Of a DNA stretch of 64,000 bases, positions 16,608-25,838 are shown in pieces. How positions within the stretch are numbered: position 1 is the first letter of the stretch; each line of letters starts with the position of its first letter. Made by a program: the position numbers and the translations under genes. Source of the stretch: JBELHR01 sp049606855 (lineage in GTDB: Bacteria > Bacteroidota > Bacteroidia > Flavobacteriales > Flavobacteriaceae); assembly GCA_049606855.1 (NCBI GenBank), contig JBMYVY010000008.1, positions 1-64,000 on the forward strand, given 5' to 3'. The notes under the pieces were generated by a model. The model ran no database searches. It was given only the letters and a program-made list of their open reading frames with translations, and had not been told where the DNA came from.

Positions 16608-16642
16608 AAGAGCTCGAATCGTTACTTTTCGAGCTTTTTTTT
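16608..16642 (+). terminator. Terminator after the Cys/Met PLP gene
   Basis: Perfect 8-bp stem agctcgaa (16611-16618)/ttcgagct (16628-16635), flanked by As and followed by a run of Ts. Confidence 0.87.
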
Positions 16643-16689
16643 GTGAAAGCTACTATGAGTAGTAGATTTGTGTACCCTAAAACTTAAGT

Positions 16690-18165
16690 ATGAGTAATTT
16701 GCCTCAAGATCAGGAAATTGAATTAATAGAAAAGAATACGATTAGTTTGAAATGGGCCCTTGTCCCAATTATTGCGCTAATAATTATGTTGGCTTATAAT
16801 GTCTTTGTCTTTGGAGACGATGCATTAAGTGGGTCTAATCAATTTGTTTTACTTCTTGGAGCAACCGTTGCTGCTGTCGTAGGTATAAAAAACAAAGTCT
16901 CTATTGAGGATATGATGGATGAGGTTTCCAATAATTTAAGGTCCACTTCAGGAGCAATCTTGATTCTTTTGATGGTTGGAGCTTTGGCTGGAACCTGGCT
17001 TGTAAGTGGAATTATTCCAACAATGATTTATTACGGGCTACAAGTCTTAAATCCAACAATATTCTTAGGTGCAACGGTGGTTATTTGTGCTGTTATATCC
17101 ATTGCAACAGGGTCGTCTTGGACTACGTCCGCAACCGTTGGTATTGCCCTTGTTGGGATTGGAAACGCCATGGGTATCCCTGCAGGAATGACTGCTGGAG
17201 CGGTTCTTTCAGGAGCTTATTTTGGGGATAAGATGTCGCCCATGTCAGATACTACGAATCTTGCACCAGCAATGGCAGGAGGGGATTTATTTGATCATAT
17301 CAAATACATGTCTTTAACCACTGTTCCTACAATTATAGTAACGTTTATCGTCTTTGTTATTTTGGGTTTTACTGTTGAAACTCATGGGGAAGCTAATATT
17401 TCACAAATGTTGACTAATATCGAGGCCTCGATTAATGTTAGTCCTTGGTTGTTTTTAGTTCCCGTTGCAGTTATATTTCTAATTGTCAAAAAAACCCCAC
17501 CTACATTTGCCCTACTAATCGGAACCTTGCTCGCGGCAGTTTTTGCCTTGATTTTTCAGCCAGATTTAGTTGCGCATCTTGCGGATGCTGAGGTCTTGAC
17601 CTTTGAAAACGGATACAAGGGACTTATGAAGGCAATCACTGTGGATGTTACTGTGCCAACAGAAAGTACTTTATTAGCGGATTTATTCTCCTCAGGAGGA
17701 ATGGCAGGGATGTTAGGTACCATATGGTTAATTATCTGTGCTATGGTTTTTGGAGGAGTGATGGAGGCGATAGGAGCCTTGGCCGCAATTTCAAGAGCTC
17801 TGCTAAATGCTTTTGATTCGGTATTTGGCTTATTCGCATCAACAGTAGGATCTTGTCTTATTATAAACGCTACAGCATCAGATCAATATCTCGCAATTGT
17901 TGTTCCTGGGAAAATGTATTCACAAGCTTATAAAGATAAAGGATTGGCTCCAGAGAACTTGTCTCGTACTTTGGAGGATTCTGGAACGGTAACTTCAGTT
18001 TTGATTCCTTGGAATACCTGTGGAGCTTATCAGTCTACAACTTTAGGTGTAGGAGTTCACGAGTATTTTGTGTACGCAATATTTAACTACTTATCACCAT
18101 TTATGACTTTGTTGTTTGCCGCTTTTAATATTAAAATTAAACGCTTGACTGCAAAGCTTGCTTAA
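16690..18165 (+). CDS. nhaC: Na+/H+ antiporter, NhaC family
   Basis: A 491-residue membrane antiporter with about a dozen helices. The NhaC core is easily seen: SIATGSSWTTSATVGIALV, GAVLSGAYFGDKMSPMSDTTNLAPA and the C-terminal half repeat with IINATASDQYLAIVVPG and NTCGAYQSTTLG. Such proteins exchange cytoplasmic Na+ for external H+, a common need in seawater bacteria. Its last 4 bp overlap the convergent FAD-dehydrogenase gene, and no terminator hairpin lies between them. Confidence 0.93.
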   Translation: MSNLPQDQEIELIEKNTISLKWALVPIIALIIMLAYNVFVFGDDALSGSNQFVLLLGATVAAVVGIKNKVSIEDMMDEVSNNLRSTSGAILILLMVGALAGTWLVSGIIPTMIYYGLQVLNPTIFLGATVVICAVISIATGSSWTTSATVGIALVGIGNAMGIPAGMTAGAVLSGAYFGDKMSPMSDTTNLAPAMAGGDLFDHIKYMSLTTVPTIIVTFIVFVILGFTVETHGEANISQMLTNIEASINVSPWLFLVPVAVIFLIVKKTPPTFALLIGTLLAAVFALIFQPDLVAHLADAEVLTFENGYKGLMKAITVDVTVPTESTLLADLFSSGGMAGMLGTIWLIICAMVFGGVMEAIGALAAISRALLNAFDSVFGLFASTVGSCLIINATASDQYLAIVVPGKMYSQAYKDKGLAPENLSRTLEDSGTVTSVLIPWNTCGAYQSTTLGVGVHEYFVYAIFNYLSPFMTLLFAAFNIKIKRLTAKLA

Positions 18166-19706
18166 AGACATTTTTCGGCACATTTCTCACCGTCTATTGC
18201 GGCAGAAATAATACCTCCAGCGAAACCAGCTCCTTCGCCACAAGGGAAAATTCCTTTGATTTGAGGATGTTCTAGACTTTTAGGGTCTCTTGGAATCCGA
18301 ACGGGTGAAGAGGTTCTAGATTCTGTAGCATGGACGATAGCTTCATTTGTAACGAATCCTTTCATCGATTGATTAAATGCTTTAAAACCGCCTTGGATTG
18401 TATTGTGAATAAACTTAGGAAACACCTCTCCGAGTTCAATGGAGGTCGTGCCTGGTTGATAAGAAGTTTTCGGTATGTTTGCAGATTTTTTATTGTAAAT
18501 GAAATCTGCTAATTTCTGGGCAGGAACACGTTGAGTTTCTCCTGCCAATCGCCAAGCTTTTTGTTCAATACTTTTTTGAAACTCCATTCCGGCTAAGGGA
18601 CCAAATTTTTGAAATTCCTTAAAGTCGGAGAGTTCTAAGCCAACGACTATTCCTGAATTTGAGGTTGCTTGATCTCTTTTGGAAGGCGACCATCCATTAG
18701 TTACAACTTCACCAGGAGCAGTGGCACATGGGGCAATAATTCCTCCAGGACACATGCAAAAAGAATATACACCACGACCTTGTACTTGTTTTACCAATGA
18801 ATAGGGTGCAGGCGGTAGGTAAGGACCTCTATCAGTGGGGCATTTGTACTGTATTTGATCGATGAGTTGTTGAGGGTGTTCAACTCTCACGCCAAGCGCA
18901 AATGGTTTGGCTTCAATTAGAATGTTTTTTCGGTCTAGTAATTCATAAATATCTCGAGCAGAATGTCCCGTTGCTAAAATTAATTTTTTGGCCTTAATCT
19001 GTTTCCCATTTTCCAGAACCACTCCATTAATTTCACCAGATGTAATAGAAAGGTCTACTACTTTACTGTTAAAAAAAACTTCGCCACCATGAGCTTTAAT
19101 GGTTTCCCTCATTTCGGCTATAATTTTTGGCAACTTATTTGTTCCAATATGAGGATGTGCATCAACAGTTATTTTTGGATCTGCCCCAAATCCAACGAAC
19201 AGGTTTAAAATCCGATTAACATCTCCTCGTTTTTTTGAGCGCGTATAAAGTTTTCCATCAGAATAAGTTCCGGCACCTCCTTCCCCAAAACAATAATTTG
19301 ATTCCGGATTGACCAAATGTTCCTTGTTAATAGCGGCTAAATCTCTTCTTCTTGCTCTAACGTCCTTTCCGCGTTCAAGAATTATAGGCTTTTGTCCTTG
19401 CTCAATCAGTTTTAAAGCCGCAAACAAACCAGCAGGTCCTGCACCAACGATTATGATCTCTTCTGCATTTGAGACATTGGGGTAATCGGGTAGGGCAAAG
19501 GAAATCTTCTCTATGAGGTCGCCAGGGAAAAACACCCTCACCTTTAAATTGATTTTTACACTCTTTTGCCGGGCATCGATGGATCGTTTTAATATCTCAA
19601 AATCTGAAATAGATTGCTGATCTAAAAAATTAATCAAATAGCTTTTTAATTTGTCTTGATTACTTGCAATTTGGGGGCTTACCCTAATTTGTATTTCTTT
19701 TGGCAT
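18162..19706 (-). CDS. FAD-dependent dehydrogenase, COG2509 type
   Basis: A 514-residue flavoprotein. A short N-terminal domain (about 1-90) precedes the dinucleotide-binding loop IVGAGPAGLFAALKL. Further motifs are the EGGAGTYSDGKLYTR segment and the C-terminal FAD closure FPCGEGAGFAGGIISAAIDG. COG2509 members are conserved but unassigned dehydrogenases related to GlcNAc-tRNA or HI0933-type flavoproteins. It lies 3 bp downstream of the porin gene in the same direction, so the two form a transcription unit. Substrate unknown. Confidence 0.85.
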   Translation of the reverse strand: MPKEIQIRVSPQIASNQDKLKSYLINFLDQQSISDFEILKRSIDARQKSVKINLKVRVFFPGDLIEKISFALPDYPNVSNAEEIIIVGAGPAGLFAALKLIEQGQKPIILERGKDVRARRRDLAAINKEHLVNPESNYCFGEGGAGTYSDGKLYTRSKKRGDVNRILNLFVGFGADPKITVDAHPHIGTNKLPKIIAEMRETIKAHGGEVFFNSKVVDLSITSGEINGVVLENGKQIKAKKLILATGHSARDIYELLDRKNILIEAKPFALGVRVEHPQQLIDQIQYKCPTDRGPYLPPAPYSLVKQVQGRGVYSFCMCPGGIIAPCATAPGEVVTNGWSPSKRDQATSNSGIVVGLELSDFKEFQKFGPLAGMEFQKSIEQKAWRLAGETQRVPAQKLADFIYNKKSANIPKTSYQPGTTSIELGEVFPKFIHNTIQGGFKAFNQSMKGFVTNEAIVHATESRTSSPVRIPRDPKSLEHPQIKGIFPCGEGAGFAGGIISAAIDGEKCAEKCL

Positions 19707-19709
19707 AAT

Positions 19710-21662
19710 TTAGTTGAACCAAGTCCAGATCAAACCAAATCGAATTCTCCAGTCTCGATAAGGATAATTGGGCGCTGCATAATAATTTTGTGCTAATAAG
19801 GATGAGGTAAAGTTTTCAATCTTCAAAAAGATACGAGTACGTCTTACTTGAGCATTGATAAAATAGTCAAGTACCGGATAATTACCAATTTGTTCTTGAT
19901 TTTGAATATTATATGATCCCATGACGGGGTTAAATTCATTGGCGTAATAACTGGTGAAATAATTAAAATTTATCCCAGTTTGCAGAAACATCGGATTTCC
20001 TTTAAAAACATAACTGCTGTAATACAGTGTATTTCTTGTTACTAAATCAGGTACTCGGAAGGCATTTTGGCCGCTTATGACATTTTGATAAACCATAGAG
20101 TTGTTGAGCGCCCATTTGCCAAATTTAAATTCTTTTTGCCAATATACTTTGTAGTAATTTACAGTTTCATCAGATAATTGCTTTACGATGGGATCTTCAC
20201 TTCCCTCTAAATAGGTGAAATTATCGATTTGATTATAACTCCCTTCTAATAAGCCCAGCTTTGTGCTAGCGAAAACCTTTAAACTTCTTATGTTTTCGTT
20301 ACTCAAATTGGGGTTGTACCAGTTGTAATTTACAAGGTCACTTTGATAGATTTGAAAATTAAAATCTGGAGCTTGAGATTTAATCAATAAATGGCCCCCA
20401 AAATTTTGGATGGAGTCGATTGCGTAATAGGCTTTTACATCAATTTCATTACCGTCTATATTTCCACTAATAACCCCTGCAATCGATGCTTCTAAATTGA
20501 AGCCTCCTAATTCAGCTTTCCAGTCCGCACCTAAACTTAGAATATCTCCGTTTATACTTGATGGGATGATACTCCCGTCTTCTTCAATGGTTGATTTATC
20601 GAAATAATATTTGTAATTAGTAAGTCTTGCATTGATATTGAAGTCTCCTAGAATATATGGTGAGGTAAAAGCCAGATATAAAGTGTTGTCAAAAATTTGT
20701 TCCCAGTTGCGATCCTCAATTTCATCGGTGTATGACGGCCCGAAAATATTTGAGGAAGAAATTGTTTCCTGATCGAAACTAAATTTTTTCCATTCAAAAT
20801 TCATTTGATGCTTTAAAACAATGTTCGACATGCGGTTTTGAACGGAATCAGGTTTCTGTTTTAAAAACTTATATTGATGATTTAAATAGAGTCTTTTTCC
20901 ATCAAGAGTGCTTGTAGCATCCGGTAGATTTACCAATAGATTCCCCCTATCCTGAGCAAAATCACCCTTGTTTTCAAATTCCGATTTCGATTCCTCCGTT
21001 AGCCCCCCATTTTCCTCATTGAATAAATCGTGTTGAGCATAATGCCAATTCAAGTGGTAGCGATTATTCTTTGAATGATAGCTCGCTGTAGTGGTCAATA
21101 CTTTTTGAGAGCTCAAACTATTCCTGTATTCCCCTAAAGACCTCAACCCTCTATAACTTATCGATGCATTAAACTGTTCTGTGAAATTTGAACTAAAAGA
21201 GACATCAAGAAATTGACCCTGATTAATCCCTGTTCTATACGCTGCTTCAGAAGTAGGAGTAGGTACATAATAGTATTTAATATCTTCTTTGGTCAGATAT
21301 CCAAATTCTTTGGCTGAAGTTCCATTATTCGGAAAATATTCTTGGTTGTCAAATTCGTAGGTCAACTTTGTGTAAGTTTTTCCTTGGTTGGCAAATTCCA
21401 TATTTCCGAATTGATCTTTCCGTGTATAATTAAACGCGTATTCATGGGCAATGCTTAAGGTAGTGTCAACAACAACAGTGTCCCCTGCGTGGTTAATCAC
21501 TTTATAATCCTTAAAATTCGCCTTGATGGTTTTTACCAGCTCCGATTTTTCATTTTGATTGGTACTTTTGCCAGGTCCAGATGATGAAGTTTTAATCTGT
21601 CCTTGCATACTCATTGAGCATAAGCAAATTATTAGGCCCAGGAAATTGAAGCGGTTAATCAT
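19710..21662 (-). CDS. Putative porin, Bacteroidota family
   Basis: A 650-residue outer-membrane beta-barrel protein. The N-terminal signal peptide ends near MSMQGQ. The mature protein is built of aromatic-rich amphipathic strands (repeated Y/W/F-N-Y patterns) and ends IRFGLIWTWFN, with a terminal aromatic pair. Length and the DYFINAQVRRTRIFLKIEN region match the Bacteroidota putative porin family (Pfam PF14121). Substrate unknown. It is first in a two-gene unit with the FAD dehydrogenase. Confidence 0.78.
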   Translation of the reverse strand: MINRFNFLGLIICLCSMSMQGQIKTSSSGPGKSTNQNEKSELVKTIKANFKDYKVINHAGDTVVVDTTLSIAHEYAFNYTRKDQFGNMEFANQGKTYTKLTYEFDNQEYFPNNGTSAKEFGYLTKEDIKYYYVPTPTSEAAYRTGINQGQFLDVSFSSNFTEQFNASISYRGLRSLGEYRNSLSSQKVLTTTASYHSKNNRYHLNWHYAQHDLFNEENGGLTEESKSEFENKGDFAQDRGNLLVNLPDATSTLDGKRLYLNHQYKFLKQKPDSVQNRMSNIVLKHQMNFEWKKFSFDQETISSSNIFGPSYTDEIEDRNWEQIFDNTLYLAFTSPYILGDFNINARLTNYKYYFDKSTIEEDGSIIPSSINGDILSLGADWKAELGGFNLEASIAGVISGNIDGNEIDVKAYYAIDSIQNFGGHLLIKSQAPDFNFQIYQSDLVNYNWYNPNLSNENIRSLKVFASTKLGLLEGSYNQIDNFTYLEGSEDPIVKQLSDETVNYYKVYWQKEFKFGKWALNNSMVYQNVISGQNAFRVPDLVTRNTLYYSSYVFKGNPMFLQTGINFNYFTSYYANEFNPVMGSYNIQNQEQIGNYPVLDYFINAQVRRTRIFLKIENFTSSLLAQNYYAAPNYPYRDWRIRFGLIWTWFN

Positions 21663-21696
21663 AAAAACAAAGGTAAATATTCCAACGGAAATATGT

Positions 21697-21704
21697 TATT
21701 TTTG
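21697..21704 (+). promoter_or_regulatory. Candidate -7 element of rnhB
   Basis: TATTTTTG matches TAnnTTTG and lies 19 bp before the rnhB ATG. No convincing -33 TTTG is visible. Confidence 0.4.
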
Positions 21705-21722
21705 AATTACTAAATATCTAAA

Positions 21723-22340
21723 ATGAAATTAAAGCCTTCTTTCCAGTCTGAATTGGTCGAAGCCGGTCTTGATGAGGCGGGTAGAGGTTGCCTTGCTGGG
21801 CCTGTTGTTGCAGCAGCGGTCATCCTTCCCGAAGGTTTTGAGTCGGATGTGTTAAATGATTCAAAACAATTAAATAAAAAGAATAGAGATCTTTTAAGAG
21901 TTGTTATAGAGCGAGAAGCAAAGGCCTTTGCTGTAAGTTTTGTTTCTGAGCGGGAAATTGAAAAAATTAATATACTAAATGCCTCAATTTTGGCAATGAA
22001 TAATGCAGTTGCAGCATTAAAGATTCGTCCAGAATTTTTGGCTGTCGATGGAAATCGATTTAAGTCTCATCACGATATTGATTATGAATGCGTAGTAAAA
22101 GGAGATGGGAAATATTTAAATATTGCGGCAGCTTCTATTTTAGCCAAAACCTACAGAGATGAATATATGGAAAAGTTGTCAAAGGAACTTCCGGTTTATC
22201 AATGGCAAAAAAATCAAGGCTATCCTACGAAAGCTCATCGTTTAGCTATAGCTGAATTTGGAGCAACTAAACATCATCGAAAAACCTTTAAATTACTCCC
22301 GGACCAACTGAGTTTAGACTTGATATTCGAATCCGAATAA
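21723..22340 (+). CDS. rnhB: Ribonuclease HII
   Basis: Cleaves RNA of RNA-DNA hybrids and single ribonucleotides in DNA. The 205-residue protein has the family start GLDEAGRGCLAGPV with metal ligands D17 and E18, AVDGNRF further on, and the ILAKTYRDEYM helix. Length is normal. The last 27 bp run inside the 3' end of the convergent lipB gene, the longest 3' overlap in the window. Confidence 0.96.
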   Translation: MKLKPSFQSELVEAGLDEAGRGCLAGPVVAAAVILPEGFESDVLNDSKQLNKKNRDLLRVVIEREAKAFAVSFVSEREIEKINILNASILAMNNAVAALKIRPEFLAVDGNRFKSHHDIDYECVVKGDGKYLNIAAASILAKTYRDEYMEKLSKELPVYQWQKNQGYPTKAHRLAIAEFGATKHHRKTFKLLPDQLSLDLIFESE

Positions 22341-23012
22341 TTCTCGTAAGTGTTTTTTTACTTTTTCTTCGACCTCGGTCAATGGGATTTTACGCCCTAA
22401 TTCTGCTTCCATCGATGTCACGGTTTTGTCTTGAATACCACAAGGTACGATATGGTCGAAATAACCTAAATCAGCATTGACATTTAAAGCAAATCCATGC
22501 ATGGTTACCCAGCGACTAGCGCGCACACCCATGGCGCAAATTTTTCTCGCAAACGGAGTTCCGACACCAATCCATACACCAGTTTCTCCTTTGCTTCGCT
22601 CAGAATCAATGCCGTAATCTTTTAGGGTTAATATCACAGCCTCTTCTAAAAAACGCAAGTATTTATGAATATCTGTAAAGAAGTTTTCTAAATCTAAAAT
22701 AGGATAACCTACCAATTGTCCGGGTCCGTGGTAAGTGATGTCTCCTCCGCGATTGATTTTGTAAAAGGTAGCACCCTTGGCTTCTAAGGAACTTTCGTTC
22801 AAAAGTAAATTATTGATATCTCCACTCTTACCAAGAGTGTAGACGTGAGGATGCTCAACAAAAATTAAATAATTTGGAGTTTTATTTTCGAGGTTTTCTC
22901 TTCTATTGTTGGTTTTTATTTCAACAATATGCTGAAACAGCTCTTCTTGGTATTCCCAAGTTTCTTTATAGTCTTTTAAGCCTAAATCAATAAGATTAAC
23001 CTGATGGTTCAT
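22314..23012 (-). CDS. lipB: Octanoyl-[acyl-carrier-protein]:protein N-octanoyltransferase
   Basis: Transfers octanoate from ACP to lipoyl domains, the first step of lipoate synthesis. In 232 residues it shows RGGDITYHGPGQLVGYP, GVWIG and KICAMGVR with lysine K157, HGFALN, and the catalytic cysteine C191 in VPCGI. It is downstream of the yqaE-like gene with a 1-bp gap. lipA is not in the window. Confidence 0.96.
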   Translation of the reverse strand: MNHQVNLIDLGLKDYKETWEYQEELFQHIVEIKTNNRRENLENKTPNYLIFVEHPHVYTLGKSGDINNLLLNESSLEAKGATFYKINRGGDITYHGPGQLVGYPILDLENFFTDIHKYLRFLEEAVILTLKDYGIDSERSKGETGVWIGVGTPFARKICAMGVRASRWVTMHGFALNVNADLGYFDHIVPCGIQDKTVTSMEAELGRKIPLTEVEEKVKKHLRELFGFEYQV

Positions 23013-23013
23013 T

Positions 23014-23166
23014 TTAGTCTTTATTCAATATTACAAGAGCGCCAATCACTCCAGGAACCCATCCGCAAAGGGTTAACAAAAATACGATAATTACCGATCC
23101 ACAGCCTTTGTCTATTACTGAGAGTGGTGGAAATATGATTGCGAATAATACTCTTAAAAAGCTCAT
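23014..23166 (-). CDS. YqaE/Pmp3-family small membrane protein
   Basis: A 50-residue frame (ATG at 23166, TAA at 23014). It begins MSFLRVLFAIIFPPLSV and has two hydrophobic helices separated by a short loop with DKGCGS; the second helix contains the family signature LTLCGWVPGVIGAL. These are the hallmarks of Pmp3/YqaE proteolipids, which in yeast and plants influence membrane potential under salt or cold stress. Its stop is one base before the lipB start, so the two are coupled. Confidence 0.9.
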   Translation of the reverse strand: MSFLRVLFAIIFPPLSVIDKGCGSVIIVFLLTLCGWVPGVIGALVILNKD

Positions 23167-23250
23167 AGTCAATTGATATTACAAAGTTCGTAAAAAAAAT
23201 GCAGAACAGCTTAAATTATAACTAAATTAGCCTGAAAATCTATCTGTCTT

Positions 23251-24120
23251 GTGAGTTTAAAGTTAGTTGATATTAATAAGTCGTTTAAGGACCAGGAAGT
23301 GTTACAGAAAATCACTCTTGATTTCCCAAAATATGGATGTATTGGTCTTTTAGGACCAAATGGTGCTGGGAAATCTACCTTAATGAAATTAATACTTGGA
23401 TTATATGAACCCGACCAGGGTGAAATAATAGGGTTTGAAAAACACAAGACTGGTTATTTAAGCGAACAAAATCCGTTATACTTGGAAATGTACACGCGAG
23501 CCTACTTAAAATTTCATGCAGAAATTAGGAAAGTTCCTTTCACGCGTATTGAGGAATTATGTGATTTATTGGAAATTCAGGAACGGGAAAGAGTTAAAAA
23601 ATTAAAATCCCTTTCGAAGGGATATAAGCAGCGAGTTGGCCTTGCCGCGGCCATGCTTCACAAGCCTGAAGTTTTGATTTTAGATGAGCCTACAACGGGT
23701 TTAGATCCAAATCAATTACAAGTCTTTAGAAGGGTAATTAAGTCTTATTCAAGGAAGCATTTAGTGATTTTGTCATCTCACATTATGCAGGAAGTAGAAG
23801 CCGTTTGTGATCAGGTAATTTTTATCAAAAATGGATTAATAAAAGGTAAACTGGATTTGACTAAACTCGATCGAGAAGATCTTCTTATTGAAATTTCATT
23901 TGACTATAGGGTAGAAGAGCGTTTTTTTAAAACTTTGCAAGGGTTTGTCTCTGTGGAAAACACCTATGATACGACTTATGAATTGACTTTGGAAAACAAG
24001 GATCAAAATTGGTTTGAAATACTTCAAAAATTTTCTACTGAACAAGGCTTGAAAATAGTAAATTTTCAACTCAAAAAAAGGGGCTTAGAATCCATGTTTA
24101 CTGAATTGCTTAAAGACTAG
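23251..24120 (+). CDS. ABC transporter ATP-binding protein, GldA-like
   Basis: A 289-residue ABC ATPase. Walker A is GPNGAGKST (35-43); the signature SLSKGYKQRVG precedes Walker B VLILDEPTTGLD, and the switch histidine is in LSSHIMQEVE. The start codon is GTG. Overall layout and C-terminal extension resemble ATPases of the GldA/NatA type, where GldA serves Bacteroidota gliding motility. The permease genes gldF and gldG are absent here, so the assignment stays open. The 3' end overlaps the convergent Rossmann gene by 11 bp. Confidence 0.82.
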   Translation: MSLKLVDINKSFKDQEVLQKITLDFPKYGCIGLLGPNGAGKSTLMKLILGLYEPDQGEIIGFEKHKTGYLSEQNPLYLEMYTRAYLKFHAEIRKVPFTRIEELCDLLEIQERERVKKLKSLSKGYKQRVGLAAAMLHKPEVLILDEPTTGLDPNQLQVFRRVIKSYSRKHLVILSSHIMQEVEAVCDQVIFIKNGLIKGKLDLTKLDREDLLIEISFDYRVEERFFKTLQGFVSVENTYDTTYELTLENKDQNWFEILQKFSTEQGLKIVNFQLKKRGLESMFTELLKD

Positions 24121-24769
24121 CGATTTTTTTAATTTCAGTTGAATTTATTCTTCCAGTAGGGTGTTCCACGAAGAGAAGATTTTTCATTGACTGTGCTATT
24201 TCTGAGGCTTTAATTGGACTGTAGTTCTTAAGCGGGCCGATAAATAAAAAAGAAAAATACTTCATGAAACCACCAGCTAGTCTTTCTCCTAACCGATACT
24301 CTTTCCTAGGGCCTACGATTAAAGAAGGTTGTAATATATAAGCCTTTCCAATTTTTCTAGAAAGTACAGCTTTCTCCATTTCGCCTTTAGTTCGATTGTA
24401 AAATATTTTTGAATTCACATTAGCTCCCATTGCAGAGATTACTTGAAAATTCGGAATGTTATTTGCTTCACAAAGCTTAGCGGCATCAATTGGTATGCCT
24501 AAATCAATCTTTCGGTAGAGGGATTTGTCGGGAGTTTTTTTTGCGGTAGTACCAATACAACAGCAAAGGGAGCTCAGTTGGTACTGATTTATCTCTAAGT
24601 CATCGAGTTGAAATAAATCCAATTCAATCTCTACAAGTTTTTTGTGAACGACCCCTGTTTTTCTTCTACCAAATGTATAGACTCTATCAATTCGGCTGTC
24701 TTGAAGGATGTTTTCTAAAAAAAGGCTACCAACTAAGCCGGTAGCCCCTATAATTCCAATATTAGTCAT
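24110..24769 (-). CDS. NAD(P)-binding Rossmann-fold protein, TIP30-like
   Basis: A 219-residue atypical short-chain dehydrogenase. The N-terminal loop is GIIGATGLVGS. It shows a CCCIGTTAKKTPD stretch, SAMGANVNSKIFYNRTKGEME with a Tyr-less variant of the YxxxK region, and the LQPSLIVGPR segment typical of HTATIP2/YwnB-like NAD(P)H-binding proteins. Substrate unknown. Its start overlaps the third DUF4251 gene by 8 bp, so it is probably the last gene of that run. Confidence 0.75.
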   Translation of the reverse strand: MTNIGIIGATGLVGSLFLENILQDSRIDRVYTFGRRKTGVVHKKLVEIELDLFQLDDLEINQYQLSSLCCCIGTTAKKTPDKSLYRKIDLGIPIDAAKLCEANNIPNFQVISAMGANVNSKIFYNRTKGEMEKAVLSRKIGKAYILQPSLIVGPRKEYRLGERLAGGFMKYFSFLFIGPLKNYSPIKASEIAQSMKNLLFVEHPTGRINSTEIKKIASL

Positions 24770-25271
24770 TACTTGGATTAAATGGTCTTAAGTCCCCTTT
24801 GTATCGAGCACTTGTTCGCACCGAGCTGGTCACTAATAAGGTGGAAGTTGTGTTAGGTTGAAGTGTCAGGGAAAAGGTAAGAATTTCGCTGTTTTGTTTT
24901 CCTGAGAACTTTACGTAAATCTTCTCTTTCTTATAGTTTATTTTCACTTTGTAGGATGTAGGTTCCCCTTTAAACAATACATTGGAAATATCGATATTGT
25001 TGTAAGGTGTAACTCCTTGAGGGGTTCCCCAATAAGGTAGCATAACTGCAATTTCCTTTCCAGTTGATCTGAAATAGGCTCGTGACATCGTAAGGTCAAA
25101 TTTCTCTCCTGTGGCAGAAGAGGTTTCTTTTGGCACAAATTGATATTTTTGATTGTCAACAACGTCGATTAAAGCCTGAAATTCAGGAGATACATCTTGC
25201 TTTTTCTTTTGAGCAAAACCTGTTTGGATTGCTAGGAAAAAAATTAATAGGTAAGTAAGGTTAGTTTTCAT
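24762..25271 (-). CDS. DUF4251 protein, paralogue 3
   Basis: A 169-residue exported protein with signal peptide (ending GFAQKKK). It has the DUF4251 layout: a charged N-terminal helix, an MSRAYFRSTGKE strand, MLPYWGTPQ, the YKVKINYKKEKIYVKFSG strand pair and a C-terminal SARYKGDLRP strand. It is third of three tandem paralogues that share the blocks PYxGxxQ, FKG and SxRxxxxYxG. Secreted or periplasmic; no known function. No catalytic pattern is visible. Confidence 0.75.
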   Translation of the reverse strand: MKTNLTYLLIFFLAIQTGFAQKKKQDVSPEFQALIDVVDNQKYQFVPKETSSATGEKFDLTMSRAYFRSTGKEIAVMLPYWGTPQGVTPYNNIDISNVLFKGEPTSYKVKINYKKEKIYVKFSGKQNSEILTFSLTLQPNTTSTLLVTSSVRTSARYKGDLRPFNPSND

Positions 25272-25292
25272 TTATTCGTTTATTTAGATTTA

Positions 25293-25835
25293 TTATTCTA
25301 CTCTTTGATCTTCGGGTAATAGCAAGGAACCGTTGTAAGAAATTCCATCTCTAGCAGAACTATTGACCATAAGGCTAGCAGAAAGGTTTTTGTAAAAATT
25401 TATCACAAAATCCAAGCTTTCACCTTGAGCCTTTCCAGAGAAACTGATTTTTATTCTCCCATTTTTTTCATTTATTTCTACTTTATAGTCTTGCATTTCT
25501 CCTTTAAAAATTATTCCATTCTCTCTTTGAGTGAAACTGTTCAAGGTTTGGGAAGAACCCATATATGGCATATAAATATCGGCCTGGTCATGTCTTATTT
25601 TTACGTAATTCGACTCGCCCGTAATATCAATACTTGAGCCATCTTGAGGAAACATGGTTACTCCTTCAAAGTCATAATCCTTTGAATCAATTAGCTTTTT
25701 GAAGGCCTCATAATATTCTTCTTTTTTCTCTTGCTTCTGTTTTTTCTTTTCTGCCTTTTCTTCTTTTTTGCTTTGAGCAAAAGCCGAAGAAGTAGCAATC
25801 AAAATTACTGTACAAATTAAAATTAGTTTTCTCAT
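25293..25835 (-). CDS. DUF4251 protein, paralogue 2
   Basis: A 180-residue exported protein with signal peptide (ending SAFAQSKKE) and a very Lys/Glu-rich stretch after it. The blocks MPYMGSSQTLNSF, IIFKGEMQDYKVEI, ISFSGKAQGESLDF and SSARDGISYNGSL align with its two neighbours. It lies 21 bp upstream of paralogue 3 and 3 bp downstream of paralogue 1, so the three are one unit. Unknown function. Confidence 0.75.
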   Translation of the reverse strand: MRKLILICTVILIATSSAFAQSKKEEKAEKKKQKQEKKEEYYEAFKKLIDSKDYDFEGVTMFPQDGSSIDITGESNYVKIRHDQADIYMPYMGSSQTLNSFTQRENGIIFKGEMQDYKVEINEKNGRIKISFSGKAQGESLDFVINFYKNLSASLMVNSSARDGISYNGSLLLPEDQRVE

Positions 25836-25838
25836 GAC

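Noticed and set aside
23251..24120. Confident gldA call with gliding role
   Set aside because: gldF and gldG are not nearby and the ATPase family is too broad to assign by eye.
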